DNA of 64,000 nt from Desulfatitalea tepidiphila (GCF_001293685.1 NZ_BCAG01000006.1:620001-684000), one strand, 5' to 3'. Shown: positions 1-9,688, counted from the stretch's first letter. The notes: generated by a model not told the origin, from the letters alone. Numbers and translations: made by a program.

Positions 1-2
1 TT

Positions 3-1721
3 TTCTGGCCCATCGCCGACGATATTCAGTCTGCCACATACCGGGTTTACGACGGCGCATGCGGTACCGGTGGAATGCTAACCGTGGCAGAAGATACCCT
101 TCGCGATCTCGCCAACAATAGGGGCAAGGACGTCTCCATCCATCTGTTCGGCCAGGAGGTCAACCCCGAGACCTACGCCATCAGCAAGGCCGACCTGCTG
201 CTCAAAGGCGAAGGCCAGGGTGCTGAGAATATGAAGTTCGGTTCGACGCTCTCCCGTGACGCCTTTCCCTCCGGCGAATTTGACTTTATGCTCTCCAATC
301 CGCCGTACGGTAAGAGCTGGAAGATGGACCTCGACCGCATGGGCGGCAAGAAGGACATGTCTGACCACCGCTTCGTCGTGCAGCACGACGGTGACGAACT
401 GTCACTCATCACCCGCTCCAGCGACGGTCAGCTCCTGTTTCTCGTCAACAAGCTGACAAAGATGGTCGAGGCCAGCGATAAGAGTCCCCTCGGCAGCCGT
501 ATCGCCGAGGTCCATAACGGCTCTTCCCTGTTCACCGGTGATGCAGGTTCGGGCGAGTCCAACATCCGTCGCTGGATCATCGAGAACGACTGGTTGGAAG
601 CCATCATCGCACTACCGTTGAATATGTTTTACAACACCGGCATCGCCACCTACATCTGGGTACTCACCAACTCCAAACCGGACCACCGCCAGGGCAAGGT
701 CCAGCTCATCGATGCCACAGGGATTTATCACCCCCTTCGCAAGAACATGGGCGCGAAGAACTGCGAGCTTTCCGACGACCAGATAAAACAGATCTGCGAG
801 ATGTTTCTCGCTTTCGAGGAGACCGAGCAGTCGAAAATCTTCCCTAACAAGGCCTTCGGATACTGGAAGATTCGCGTCGAACGCCCCCTGCGTCTGCACA
901 GCCAGCTGACCCGCAAGGCGATCCAACGCCTGCGCTACGCTTCTGGTGACGAGGACATCCGCCAGGCCCTACACGAGGAATTCGGCGATGGGCTTTTCGA
1001 GGATTTCTCGTCTTTGCGCGAGCCGGTTGAGCAGACCCTCAGCGACTGGAGCAACAATGGCAACGAGGACTCCGACGGAGACGAAGACAGCGACACGCCC
1101 AGACGAAACACCATCCCGGAGAAGAGGCGTAAGAAGCTGCTCAAGGGCGAAACCTGGAAGCGGGATAAGAAACTCTACGATGCTGCCCGCGCACTGCGGG
1201 AGGAACTTGGCGATGACCTCTTCACCGACCACAACATTTTCCGCGAAGCCGTTAGCGATGGGTTGAACAAACTGGGCATCACCCTGTCCGCCACCGAGCA
1301 AAAGATTATCCTCAATGGTGTGAGTTGGCGAGTGGAGGACGCCCCCCCGGTCATCAAGAGGTCCCACAGACCCGGCAAGACCGAAGTCGACCTCCTGCGA
1401 GGCTTGTATGCCAACCCTGACGGCGGTTCTGGACTGGTGCTGGAATACGAACCCGACAGCCAACTGCGGGACAACGAGCAAGTGCCGCTGCTGGAGGAAG
1501 GGGGTATCGAAGCGTTTTTCCGCCGCGAAGTCCTGCCGTATGTACCGGACGCCTGGATCGACGAGTCAACAACGAAACTTGGCTACGAAATTTCCTTCAC
1601 CCGGCACTTCTACAAGCCGCCAGAGATCCGGCCGTTAGAAGAGATCAAGGCCGATCTGCTCAAATTGCAGGAGGAAGGTGAAGGCCTGTTGGAAACAATC
1701 GTGGGAGGGAAGAAGGCATGA
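3..1721 (+). CDS. hsdM: Type I restriction-modification system, DNA methyltransferase subunit M (5' end missing)
   Basis: Adenine-N6 methyltransferase subunit of a type I restriction-modification complex. It methylates the host target and forms the core to which HsdS and HsdR bind. The frame is open from base 3, so the N-terminal helical domain lies outside the window. About 572 codons are visible. The SAM-binding motif I (DGACGTGGML) is at bases 51-80 and the catalytic NPPY motif at bases 297-308. A highly acidic, Asp/Glu-rich linker around bases 1050-1110 separates the methylase domain from a C-terminal segment with repeated EE(L/F)GD-type pieces. The stop overlaps the hsdS start (ATGA), so the two are translationally coupled. 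An apparent ATG at 75 is internal and is not the start. Confidence 0.95.
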   Translation, partial: FWPIADDIQSATYRVYDGACGTGGMLTVAEDTLRDLANNRGKDVSIHLFGQEVNPETYAISKADLLLKGEGQGAENMKFGSTLSRDAFPSGEFDFMLSNPPYGKSWKMDLDRMGGKKDMSDHRFVVQHDGDELSLITRSSDGQLLFLVNKLTKMVEASDKSPLGSRIAEVHNGSSLFTGDAGSGESNIRRWIIENDWLEAIIALPLNMFYNTGIATYIWVLTNSKPDHRQGKVQLIDATGIYHPLRKNMGAKNCELSDDQIKQICEMFLAFEETEQSKIFPNKAFGYWKIRVERPLRLHSQLTRKAIQRLRYASGDEDIRQALHEEFGDGLFEDFSSLREPVEQTLSDWSNNGNEDSDGDEDSDTPRRNTIPEKRRKKLLKGETWKRDKKLYDAARALREELGDDLFTDHNIFREAVSDGLNKLGITLSATEQKIILNGVSWRVEDAPPVIKRSHRPGKTEVDLLRGLYANPDGGSGLVLEYEPDSQLRDNEQVPLLEEGGIEAFFRREVLPYVPDAWIDESTTKLGYEISFTRHFYKPPEIRPLEEIKADLLKLQEEGEGLLETIVGGKKA

Positions 1722-3139
1722 TTGACACGATGAAGCCTTATCCCGAATACAAGGAAAGCGGGCTACCGTGGATCGGCAGCATTCCAAAGCACTGGGACAG
1801 TTTGCCCCATCGGGCGATTTTTGAGGAGATCAAGGAACAGGGGCATGTTAATGAACCACTTCTCTCTGTGACGATTGGTAGAGGCATTATCCGTCAAGAA
1901 GACCTCTTGGCGAATTCGTCCAAGAAGGACTCGTCCAATCTCGACAAGTCAAAGTACAAACTCGTTGATCCAGGCGACATCGCCTACAACAAGATGCGCG
2001 CTTGGCAGGGATCGGTGGGCGTATCAAAGTATCGTGGGATTGTTAGCCCAGCCTATATCGTACAACGGTTGCGAGGCGATCTCAAACCAGACTATTTCCA
2101 CTACCTTTTCAGAACACCAGGCTTTGCCAAGGAAGCGGAGCGTTGGTCCTACGGCATCACCTCGGATCAATGGAGCCTGCGCCCGCAGCACTTCAAGATG
2201 ATCTATTCGTGTGTGCCACCGCTCTACGAGCAAGAATTGATAGTTGGATTTCTCCGTAAACTTGACCGGCAAGTCCTACGCTTCATCCGCAATCGGTGGC
2301 GGCTGATTAACTTGCTGAACGAGCAGAAGCAGGCCATCATCAACCGGGCCGTGACCCGCGGCCTCAACGCCGACGCCCCGCTGAAACACTCCAAAGTCGA
2401 CTGGCTCGGTGATATACCCGAATCCTGGACGCTAAAACGATTCAAATATGTTGTGAGTATCCGAAGTGGTCAAGTTGACCCGAAGATCGCTCCCTATCGG
2501 GATTGGGTTCTGATCGCACCGGAACACATAGAAAAACACACGGGTGTTATACGCCTTCGTGAAACTGCTCATGAACAAGGCGCAATCAGTGGAAAATATC
2601 AAGTCGAACCAGGCGAAGTCATTTACAGCAAGATTCGGCCAGCGTTACGCAAGGCTGCTATAGCCGAGGAGAAGTGCCTCTGCAGTGCTGACATGTATCC
2701 TCTTGCTCCACGGCGATCCGAAATTTTGCCAGAATACTTGTTGTTGCTCCTGTTATACGGTCCAGCAACCAGATATCTGATCGATTACTCAATGCGTGTC
2801 GCCATGCCAAAGGTGAACAGGGATGCCTTGGGGAATTGCTGGCTTTGGTATCCCGATGTAGATACCCAGCGCGAGATCATGCAAAGTCTGAAGGACAAGC
2901 TGCTGCCTCTCAACACCTCACTCGACCGCGCCCAACGCGAAATCAACCTCATACGTGAATATCGCACCCGCCTTATTTCCGACGTGGTAACTGGCAAGAT
3001 GGATGTACGTCATGTCTCCCCGCCGCCGGTCCGTGAAGACCTGGAAGAAATGGTCGAATCGCTTGAACCACTGAACGACCAGCCTGACGAGACAGATGAA
3101 GAATCTATGGACGGGGAGGTATTCCATGCCGACGACTGA
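1718..3139 (+). CDS. hsdS: Type I restriction-modification system, specificity subunit S
   Basis: DNA-recognition subunit that sets the bipartite target of the type I enzyme. The 473-residue protein has the usual two half-repeats. Target recognition domain 1 begins near residue 15 (PWIGSIPKHW) and domain 2 near residue 225 (DWLGDIPESW). Each is followed by a conserved helical spacer (around INLLNEQKQAIINRAVTRG and IREYRTRLISDVVTG) that fixes the distance between the half-sites. A GGGAGGG ribosome-binding site lies just before the ATG, which overlaps the hsdM stop. The C-terminal tail is acidic. The recognised sequence cannot be read from the protein. Confidence 0.95.
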   Translation: MIDTMKPYPEYKESGLPWIGSIPKHWDSLPHRAIFEEIKEQGHVNEPLLSVTIGRGIIRQEDLLANSSKKDSSNLDKSKYKLVDPGDIAYNKMRAWQGSVGVSKYRGIVSPAYIVQRLRGDLKPDYFHYLFRTPGFAKEAERWSYGITSDQWSLRPQHFKMIYSCVPPLYEQELIVGFLRKLDRQVLRFIRNRWRLINLLNEQKQAIINRAVTRGLNADAPLKHSKVDWLGDIPESWTLKRFKYVVSIRSGQVDPKIAPYRDWVLIAPEHIEKHTGVIRLRETAHEQGAISGKYQVEPGEVIYSKIRPALRKAAIAEEKCLCSADMYPLAPRRSEILPEYLLLLLLYGPATRYLIDYSMRVAMPKVNRDALGNCWLWYPDVDTQREIMQSLKDKLLPLNTSLDRAQREINLIREYRTRLISDVVTGKMDVRHVSPPPVREDLEEMVESLEPLNDQPDETDEESMDGEVFHADD

Positions 3140-6116
3140 TACGAGCGAAAAAGGACTGGAGACACTGATCGTCGAGTCACTCGTAAAAGACGCGGGCTAC
3201 GTCCTGGGCAGTAACGACGACTACAGCCGTGAACACGCGATTGACCTGGCGAAGCTTCAGGCGTTCCTGGAGGCTACTCAACCTGAAACTGCAGAAGCCC
3301 TCGTTCTGGATCAGGACTGCCCAAAGCGCACGCAGTTCCTCCACCGCTTAGACGGGGAGATTGCGAAACGCGGCGTTATCGACGTTCTCCGTAAGGGCGT
3401 TAAGCATGGGCCGGTGCGACTGGATCTGTTTTATGGCACGCCGACACCAGGCAACACCAAAGCGGCGCAGTTGCACGCGGTCAATATCTTCAGCGTGACG
3501 CGGCAACTCCGCTACAGCCGAGACGAAACCCGGCTTGCATTGGATCTGGCCATCTTCATCAACGGTCTTCCAGTCGCGACGTTCGAGTTGAAGAACTCCT
3601 TAACCAAGCAGACGGTTGACGACGCCGTGCGGCAATATAAGCGTGACCGCAGCCCGGATGAACCGTTGTTCAAGTTTGGCCGCTGCGTGGTGCATTTGGC
3701 CGTGGACGACCACGAGGTGCGGATGTGTACCCACCTCAGGGAAAAGGACTCTTGGTTCCTCCCTTTTAACCAGGGGTGGAACAACGGAGCCGGTAACCCG
3801 CCCAACCCACACGGGCTCAAGACCGACTATCTATGGAAACGAATACTAACCAAGCCAGGACTGACCGATATCCTGGAAAACTATGCGGAGATCGTCGAAG
3901 AGAAAGATGAACGAGGTCGAAAGAAACACCCCAAGCAGATATTTCCCCGCTTTCATCAGCTTGATGTTGTGCGTAAGCTTTTGGCAGATGCAGCAGCCAA
4001 GGGCATAGGCGAAAGATACCTCATTCAGCATTCCGCAGGAAGCGGCAAAAGCAACTCTATTGCCTGGCTGGCCCATCAGTTAATCGGCCTCGGGGATAGT
4101 GGGAAACCTACATTTGATTCGGTCGTGGTCATTACCGATAGGCGGGTCCTGGACAAACAGATCCGCAATACGATTCGGCAGTTCGCGCAGGTGTCATCAG
4201 TGGTTGGGGCGGTGACCGGCGACGCGGGTAGCAAAACCCAGCAGCTCAGTGGATTTCTGAGGTCAGGCAAGAAAATTATCATCTCCACAGTCCAGACATT
4301 CCCGTTCATCCTTGACGAGATTGGCGATGAGCATCGCGGGAAGAAGTTCGCCATCATCATCGACGAGGCCCATTCCAGCCAGGGCGGGAAAACCTCAGCG
4401 AAGATGCATATGGCGCTGTCGGACAAAGGTGGCGAGGACGACGAAGAGGAAACCTTCGAGGACAAGGTCAACAAGATTATGCAGTCGCGGAAGATGCTGG
4501 CCAATGCCAGCTACTTTGCTTTTACGGCGACACCCAAGAACAAGACGCTGGAAATCTTCGGCATTCCCTGCGAACCGGTAGACGGGAAGGTGCCCCATCG
4601 CCCGTTCCACAGTTACACCATGAAGCAGGCGATCCAGGAAGGATTTATTCTGGATGTGTTGGCCAATTATACACCAGTGGAGAGCTACTATCGGCTTATG
4701 AAGACCGTGGATGATGACCCTGAGTTTGACACGAAAATGGCCAAAAAGAAGCTGCGGCGGTATGTAGAGTCCCATGACCATGCGATCCGGCAGAAAGCTG
4801 AAATTATGGTGGACCACTTCCACGAGCAGGTGATTTTTCGGCGGAAGATCGGCGGGAAGGCGCGGGCGATGGTGATCTGTAGTGGTATCAAGCGGGCGAT
4901 CCAGTATTTTTATGCGATTTCATCGTACCTCAAGGAACGGAAAAGTCCATACCGCGCGATTGTGGCTTTCTCGGATTTTGAAGAGAACGGCAAAAAGATC
5001 ACCGAGGCCTCACTAAACGGATTCCCCAGTGGCAAGATCGAGGCCTATTTCAAAGCGGATGAAATCAGGGATTTTCCCGGCAAGGCACCGTATCGTTTTC
5101 TCATAGTAGCCGATAAGTTCCAGACCGGTTACGACGAACCTCTATTGCACACAATGTACGTGGACAAGATTTTATCCGGCATTAAAGCTGTTCAGACCCT
5201 GTCCCGACTGAACCGGGCCCATCCACTGAAAACCGATACATTCGTGCTGGACTTCATTAACGATGCAGACACCATCACGATGGCCTTTGCCGACTATTAC
5301 CGCACGACGGTCTTGAGTGAAGAGACCGATCCAAACAAACTCCACGACCTGAAAGCGGTGCTTGATGGGTATCAGGTCTACAGCGACTCGAAGGTCGAAG
5401 AGCTGGTTCGACTTTTCCTCGAAGGAGAGGATCGTGACAAGCTCGACCCAATCCTCGATGCGTGCGTTGCCGAGTACAACGAGAACCTCGACGAGGACGG
5501 TCAGGTGGACTTCAAGGGGAAGGCCAAGGCCTTCATCCGAACATACCAGTTCCTTGCCTCCATCCTTCCCTACACGAACGCCGAATGGGAGAAACTGTCG
5601 ATCTTCCTGAACTTCCTGACCCCTAAGTTGCCAGCGCCCATCGAGCAGGATCTATCTAAAGGCATTCTTGAATCCGTCGACATGGACAGTTATCGTGCCG
5701 AGGTGCGGCAGACAATGAAACTCACGCTGGCAGATGAGGATGCCGAGATTGGACCGGTTCCCGCCAGCGGCGGAGGGCGCAAGCCCGAGGCCGAACTGGA
5801 CGCGCTGAGCAACATCATCAAGGCGTTCAACGACCGCTTTGGAAATATCGATTGGGAGGACGCAGACCGTATCCGTAAAGTGATCATCGAAGAGATTCCT
5901 ACCCGGGTTAAAGCGGATCAGGCCTACCAGAACGCGATAAAGAATAGCAGCAAATCAGCAGCGAGACTTGAGCACGATCGGGCCTTGAAGAAAGTCATAG
6001 TCGGCATGCTATCTGACCATACTGACCTGTTTAAGCATTACAGTGATGATCATAATTTCAGAAAATGGCTATCGGATATGATTTTTGGAGTCACTTATCA
6101 TGAGCAAAGGGTGTAA
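3126..6116 (+). CDS. hsdR: Type I restriction-modification system, restriction/translocase subunit R
   Basis: ATP-dependent translocase and nuclease subunit that cuts unmethylated DNA. I start it at 3126 (MPTTDTSEKG), after a GGGGAGG site and overlapping hsdS by 14 bases; an upstream ATG at 3096 lies within hsdS. At 996 residues it has the normal family length. The PD-(D/E)xK nuclease fold is near residues 138-160 (LDLAIF, then FELKN). Walker A (SAGSGKS) is near 302 and the DEAH box (IIIDEAHSS) near 412. A motif III-like FTATP follows near 465. Helicase domain 2 and a helical C-terminal domain follow. No inactivating change is visible. Confidence 0.95.
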   Translation: MPTTDTSEKGLETLIVESLVKDAGYVLGSNDDYSREHAIDLAKLQAFLEATQPETAEALVLDQDCPKRTQFLHRLDGEIAKRGVIDVLRKGVKHGPVRLDLFYGTPTPGNTKAAQLHAVNIFSVTRQLRYSRDETRLALDLAIFINGLPVATFELKNSLTKQTVDDAVRQYKRDRSPDEPLFKFGRCVVHLAVDDHEVRMCTHLREKDSWFLPFNQGWNNGAGNPPNPHGLKTDYLWKRILTKPGLTDILENYAEIVEEKDERGRKKHPKQIFPRFHQLDVVRKLLADAAAKGIGERYLIQHSAGSGKSNSIAWLAHQLIGLGDSGKPTFDSVVVITDRRVLDKQIRNTIRQFAQVSSVVGAVTGDAGSKTQQLSGFLRSGKKIIISTVQTFPFILDEIGDEHRGKKFAIIIDEAHSSQGGKTSAKMHMALSDKGGEDDEEETFEDKVNKIMQSRKMLANASYFAFTATPKNKTLEIFGIPCEPVDGKVPHRPFHSYTMKQAIQEGFILDVLANYTPVESYYRLMKTVDDDPEFDTKMAKKKLRRYVESHDHAIRQKAEIMVDHFHEQVIFRRKIGGKARAMVICSGIKRAIQYFYAISSYLKERKSPYRAIVAFSDFEENGKKITEASLNGFPSGKIEAYFKADEIRDFPGKAPYRFLIVADKFQTGYDEPLLHTMYVDKILSGIKAVQTLSRLNRAHPLKTDTFVLDFINDADTITMAFADYYRTTVLSEETDPNKLHDLKAVLDGYQVYSDSKVEELVRLFLEGEDRDKLDPILDACVAEYNENLDEDGQVDFKGKAKAFIRTYQFLASILPYTNAEWEKLSIFLNFLTPKLPAPIEQDLSKGILESVDMDSYRAEVRQTMKLTLADEDAEIGPVPASGGGRKPEAELDALSNIIKAFNDRFGNIDWEDADRIRKVIIEEIPTRVKADQAYQNAIKNSSKSAARLEHDRALKKVIVGMLSDHTDLFKHYSDDHNFRKWLSDMIFGVTYHEQRV

Positions 6117-6574
6117 TAAATGGACGCAGAATAGCCTTCCTACCGTTAACAGATTGGCATCGATTCAGATTAGAGGATTTGTTCCAGACACCTTCAAGGG
6201 AAAGGGATTCAACCTACGGATTGAGGATACTGCTGAGATCGAGGCCTTCTATAGCAACGAACAGATCGACACGGGGCTTCAACTCCGAAGGCTATCCGTT
6301 GATTTCGGTGCGCGGTGAGTTGGCGAGTAGGTGCCGACCTGGGGATCGTGTCCTCTTGACCGTCGAAGCGGCGACCAGGTCGAACGGCAAAAGTGGCATT
6401 AAGAACGCGGATCTGCAGGTCCTCCCGGATACACGGGAGCAGGTCCGTACGATCGAGGGAACCGTTGTCGCCCGCAAGTGTGAACACTGCGAGCATCACG
6501 AGATTGGAATAGAGACGAGTGAGGGTGAGTATGTGCCTTTGCAGCCGGGAACTAAGGTACAAATCAAAAAATGA
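6100..6574 (+). pseudogene. Fourth gene of the type I RM operon, interrupted by a +1 frameshift; OB-fold-like
   Basis: A good start (GGAG, nine bases, ATG at 6100) overlaps the 3' end of hsdR by 17 bases, so the gene looks coupled to the RM operon. The first frame runs 72 codons to a stop at 6316-6318. A continuous frame one base along continues to 6574. The frames join well at about 6286 (CTCCGAAGG) by skipping one C, giving LQL then EGYPLISVRGELASRCRPGD. The reconstructed protein has about 157 residues. Alternating hydrophobic strands with GD and GT turns suggest a small OB-fold-like beta barrel, and a CEHCEHH cluster is present. I do not recognise the family. It may be a real mutation, a programmed shift or a base-calling error. 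Confidence 0.55.
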
Positions 6575-6603
6575 CTTCTATGCCGGTACTGTCTTCTCTT
6601 AAT

Positions 6604-8730
6604 TCAAGTCTTCTTGGATGCTGGAGTGCCCGTCTTTTTTTCATCGTATGGGACCTGAAAGACAATGGGTTTTTCGGAACGAACCCATGGGCCGAAGGCC
6701 ACAGCATGCAGCGGCGGAAGGTTAGGTATCAAGGCGACGTGTTCTGGGCCGAATATGTTCCGGAGAAACCCCAAACTTGTATCATCGTAGCAAGTGAAGC
6801 TGATGATTGTGTTGCATTGCGTAAGCACACTCTTACTGACCGTTGCTGTCCTTTGCGCCAGCACCAATAAACCCACTCCATATTTCCTGCCTTGAAGGGC
6901 TATTTGAGCGATCTTACCTACGAGCCCTTTAGAGTCGAAATCGCCCAACCCCATTGTGTTTGCCTCGGGCATTACCGTATGCGCCTCTTCAACAACGATG
7001 AGAATAGGAGGGCACGCTCCGAGATTCTCCCGTGCACACTTTAAAAGGCAAGTCATGTAAAGCTCAGTTATCCAAAGAGTAGCCTTGGTATTGGATATTT
7101 CCTCTAATCGAATCAGACCAAGGTGGGAACTATTGTCTTTAAGGATGAATTTTTTGATCGAAGCAGTGATCTCCTCTCTCAAACTAGTAGCAAACTGGTT
7201 CAGTGCTTTCTTCTCACCTGGAGCTCCGTATGTGCCTGTCTCAACATCAAATAGCTTCTTTGATAGATCCTTGGCGGTATCCTCTTCTACCGACAAATCA
7301 ACGGGGAGTAAGTCTGAGAGCCGCCCTTCATACTGAGCTGTCAGATCGATACATACGACTCGTATTCCGTTTCGAAGAGCGTGGCGAATCATATCGAAGG
7401 CCAGTTCTGTTTTGCCTGATCCTGTAACTCCCAGAAGGGCAGTGTGGACGTTGTAGTGGGAAATGAAGTCGCCACCGACTTTAATACATGATTTTGGGAT
7501 ATCTCCAAGCACAAAATCGCCATCAGCTACAGCTTCAGCCTTCACTTCACACCCTGGGTATGATGTGAAAACTGGAGTATTCATCCCTGGTAGCCAATCA
7601 TACTTCTTGAAGCCTGTTTTTTCGACCAGAGTGCCAAGTTGGGTAGCTGTCGCCACTTGAAAGCCATGCTTGTCAGAGGCAAACGACTCTTCTTGCGTCT
7701 CTCCTTCGATTATTTGATAGTAAACTCGATCCCCATTAACGTTGCACCAAACGAGCATACCATGGTGACAAGATTCCTGCTTAAGAGTTTCAAACTTTAT
7801 AGCTCCAATCGATGATCGTTCAACCACGAATCCGACCAAGATCGCATTTGGGCCGCCACCAAGCGCTTGTGTTATTTCATCTCGATTAGGTTTGGGTATG
7901 TCCTCCTCTGGGCAAAAAACACAATTTTTCAGGTTCTTTGGTACTGGAGCCTTTATGTCCGTTACGAGTCCAGTTGCTAACAATCGTCCATCCTGAAACT
8001 GTGAATAAAGGGGCTGCACCCAATTTGAATCTCCACTTGGGAGAACGCTGATGTAAGGCTGATCTGGACTCCATTTAGTCTCTCCGTTCAGAGCAACTCG
8101 GAGAATATTTGGACTATCAATTCGCGAAATCTCACCGAACGATTTTGACGATGGGCCGCCCGGATCAGTCCATGAGCTGAGCAATTCAGGAACCTTTAAT
8201 GGCCAAATAGCGATAAAGATGCCCCAGAAGATTATTAGGGCAAGAGTTATTGGCTCTTGTATTGAGTAAAAGAACCACAGCCCCGCAATAAACACGACGG
8301 TAAACAATACTCGAGATTTCCCCAGTGTAACGGACGGCCGATAAGTATGTCTGGCGACCCAATCCCTCCACTCCGAAAGTTCGGAACCAGAGCTGACGGC
8401 CACACATGCCAAACTCAGGGAAAAAACCAACAAACAGTAGGCACTGACTATCAGCCAAGGCAGACGAGGCGCTTGGGAGTAAACGGTAAGCAGTGTGATG
8501 AGCCCCATAAGGGAGTTCACAACAGCGTCCGCAGGTTTTGTATAGTGATGTTCCAGAAGTGCTGATCCAAGTACGATTAATAGAAGAGCATTTTGGAACA
8601 TTAGTGCCTGTCTTGGATCCTGGGGAAGAAGGCCCCCTGTGAAGTGCAGAGAGAGAAATAATATTCCAGCGGTCGCTACCAACATGATGGTAATTCGTAC
8701 CCATGGCGCTACTCTTTGGGAATCTGACAT
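6604..8730 (-). CDS. Membrane-anchored HerA/FtsK-type (DUF87) ATPase
   Basis: A 708-residue protein with about six hydrophobic membrane segments in the first 185 residues, a roughly 240-residue soluble middle, and a C-terminal hexameric-translocase ATPase domain. Walker A (GVTGSGKT) is near residue 430. Walker B (ILIVVEEAH) is near 577. The GRKYGVGLLVLAQR stretch typical of HerA lies near 615. The ATG follows GGAGGGAAAAA. It is convergent with the RM operon, with 30 bases between them. HerA-family ATPases pump DNA or power nuclease partners in several defence systems; here no nuclease partner (NurA, SIR2, DUF4297) is adjacent. A DNA-transfer (conjugation-like) or defence role is inferred from position only. 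Confidence 0.85.
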   Translation of the reverse strand: MSDSQRVAPWVRITIMLVATAGILFLSLHFTGGLLPQDPRQALMFQNALLLIVLGSALLEHHYTKPADAVVNSLMGLITLLTVYSQAPRLPWLIVSAYCLLVFSLSLACVAVSSGSELSEWRDWVARHTYRPSVTLGKSRVLFTVVFIAGLWFFYSIQEPITLALIIFWGIFIAIWPLKVPELLSSWTDPGGPSSKSFGEISRIDSPNILRVALNGETKWSPDQPYISVLPSGDSNWVQPLYSQFQDGRLLATGLVTDIKAPVPKNLKNCVFCPEEDIPKPNRDEITQALGGGPNAILVGFVVERSSIGAIKFETLKQESCHHGMLVWCNVNGDRVYYQIIEGETQEESFASDKHGFQVATATQLGTLVEKTGFKKYDWLPGMNTPVFTSYPGCEVKAEAVADGDFVLGDIPKSCIKVGGDFISHYNVHTALLGVTGSGKTELAFDMIRHALRNGIRVVCIDLTAQYEGRLSDLLPVDLSVEEDTAKDLSKKLFDVETGTYGAPGEKKALNQFATSLREEITASIKKFILKDNSSHLGLIRLEEISNTKATLWITELYMTCLLKCARENLGACPPILIVVEEAHTVMPEANTMGLGDFDSKGLVGKIAQIALQGRKYGVGLLVLAQRTATVSKSVLTQCNTIISFTCYDDTSLGFLRNIFGPEHVALIPNLPPLHAVAFGPWVRSEKPIVFQVPYDEKKTGTPASKKT

Positions 8731-9033
8731 TTTTTCCCTCCGTATGGTGTTAATAAGAGCCTGTATTTGTTGAAACAGTCAAAGGTGCAGGACGATATTT
8801 GATAGGGACCCGCGAGCACCATATCAACCCAGAATTTACGCGTCAACTTAGTGGGTTGCAGAGATTATCATCTGATAATCCTGCGGTCATGGTGAGGTCA
8901 TCTTGACTTGTTATGTTGGCCATGAAGCTGATCAAGAAAACCAAGCCGTTCTGCTTCCTCCTACCAGCCGGGGAAAGATCCACACAATGGGTCTTGCCCC
9001 CTTCCCATTCTCACTCCTTATCGAACTCAGTTG
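8731..9033. other. Intergenic region without a supported gene
   Basis: About 300 bases between the HerA-like gene and the 85-residue gene, both on the minus strand. It should contain the promoter of the HerA-like gene. I see no clear -35/-10 pair, RNA gene or strong hairpin. Short frames here lack ribosome-binding sites. Confidence 0.4.
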
Positions 9034-9291
9034 TCAAAAGGTAGACACTGAAAACAAGTCCTTGGCGGTAAGGTTGGCTTTATCTGCGCTCTTGAGTGTG
9101 GGTGAGGTTATTCTGCACTGCAGGATTATCTCCGATTTCTCCCAGTATGCACCTTTGAGCGTGTCTTTCAAGCTCTTTGAAACTATACCAAAGCGATAGT
9201 AACCTGACCAATCCTCAACCTCAAGATGGTAGGTTTCGAACACAGTGGTTTCCCTCCCGCTCTTCCGAACCCCCTTTTTGACTCCGGCCAT
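9034..9291 (-). CDS. Small hypothetical protein (85 aa)
   Basis: I take the start at 9291 because a strong AAAGGAGG site precedes that ATG, although the frame is open further upstream. The product begins MAGVKKGVRKSG, is basic at its N-terminus, then has alternating strands (TYHLEVEDWSGYYRF) and several aromatic residues, consistent with a compact beta-rich domain. I do not recognise the family. The last residues (NLTAKDLFSV) resemble the VLTAKDLCDV stretch of the broken BRO-N gene 450 bases away, and the DNA there shares aagtccttggcggt, so the 3' end could have been copied or fused. No function can be assigned. Confidence 0.6.
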   Translation of the reverse strand: MAGVKKGVRKSGRETTVFETYHLEVEDWSGYYRFGIVSKSLKDTLKGAYWEKSEIILQCRITSPTLKSADKANLTAKDLFSVSTF

Positions 9292-9485
9292 GGTTTGCCT
9301 CCTTTCTGGAAACTGTTCCCGCGTTGAGCCCTCGTTTTCCTGAGTGAGTAGCGTTTTTTTAACGATCTCCCGAAAGCCATACTTTACCCTTGGCCCGCCG
9401 TTTTGTCGAAAAAATCGGGAGCCAGCTCGCTGTTTTTGGCACTGGAGGCGAATTCTGGTGGCAGGGCGCCGGCACATACCAGCGC

Positions 9486-9688
9486 TTACCTTAATATATA
9501 CAGGGTCGACCGGTACATATCCGACTCCGGGATGATGGTGATGAACTGGGCACCACCCCTGTGTGACTGTGCTGTTTCAACACAGTCATTTTTTGTGCGT
9601 GCTTACAGTGCCTTGCAATGGCATCATGGGAATTCAAATACCCCAGCACGTCACACAAGTCCTTGGCGGTGAGCACCTTGGCTGCGAC
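9486..9688 (-). pseudogene. Broken BRO-N / phage antirepressor domain
   Basis: Reading the minus strand from about 9688 gives VAAKVLTAKDLCDVLGY then NSHDAIARHCK, the typical opening of the BRO-N domain in phage antirepressors. Near 9553-9560 (a run of C's) the frame must shift by one base. The other frame then continues with GGAQFITIIPESDMYR, the next conserved block of the same family, and stops at 9486. There is no good start and the C-terminal domain is absent, so this is a truncated, frameshifted relic. It points to phage DNA in the history of the island. Confidence 0.65.

Noticed and set aside
6571-6870. A 99-codon plus-strand frame downstream of the RM operon
   Set aside because: Overlaps the 3' end of the HerA-like gene on the other strand and has no matching family.
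6604-8730. Calling the HerA-like gene a VirB4/TraG conjugation ATPase
   Set aside because: Its GRKYGVGLLVLAQR region and EEAH Walker B fit HerA better, and no relaxase, pilus or coupling-protein genes are in the window.
9403-9672. Plus-strand frames of about 90 codons near the BRO-N relic
   Set aside because: They are antisense to the BRO-N segments, which carry clear family signatures in the other strand.
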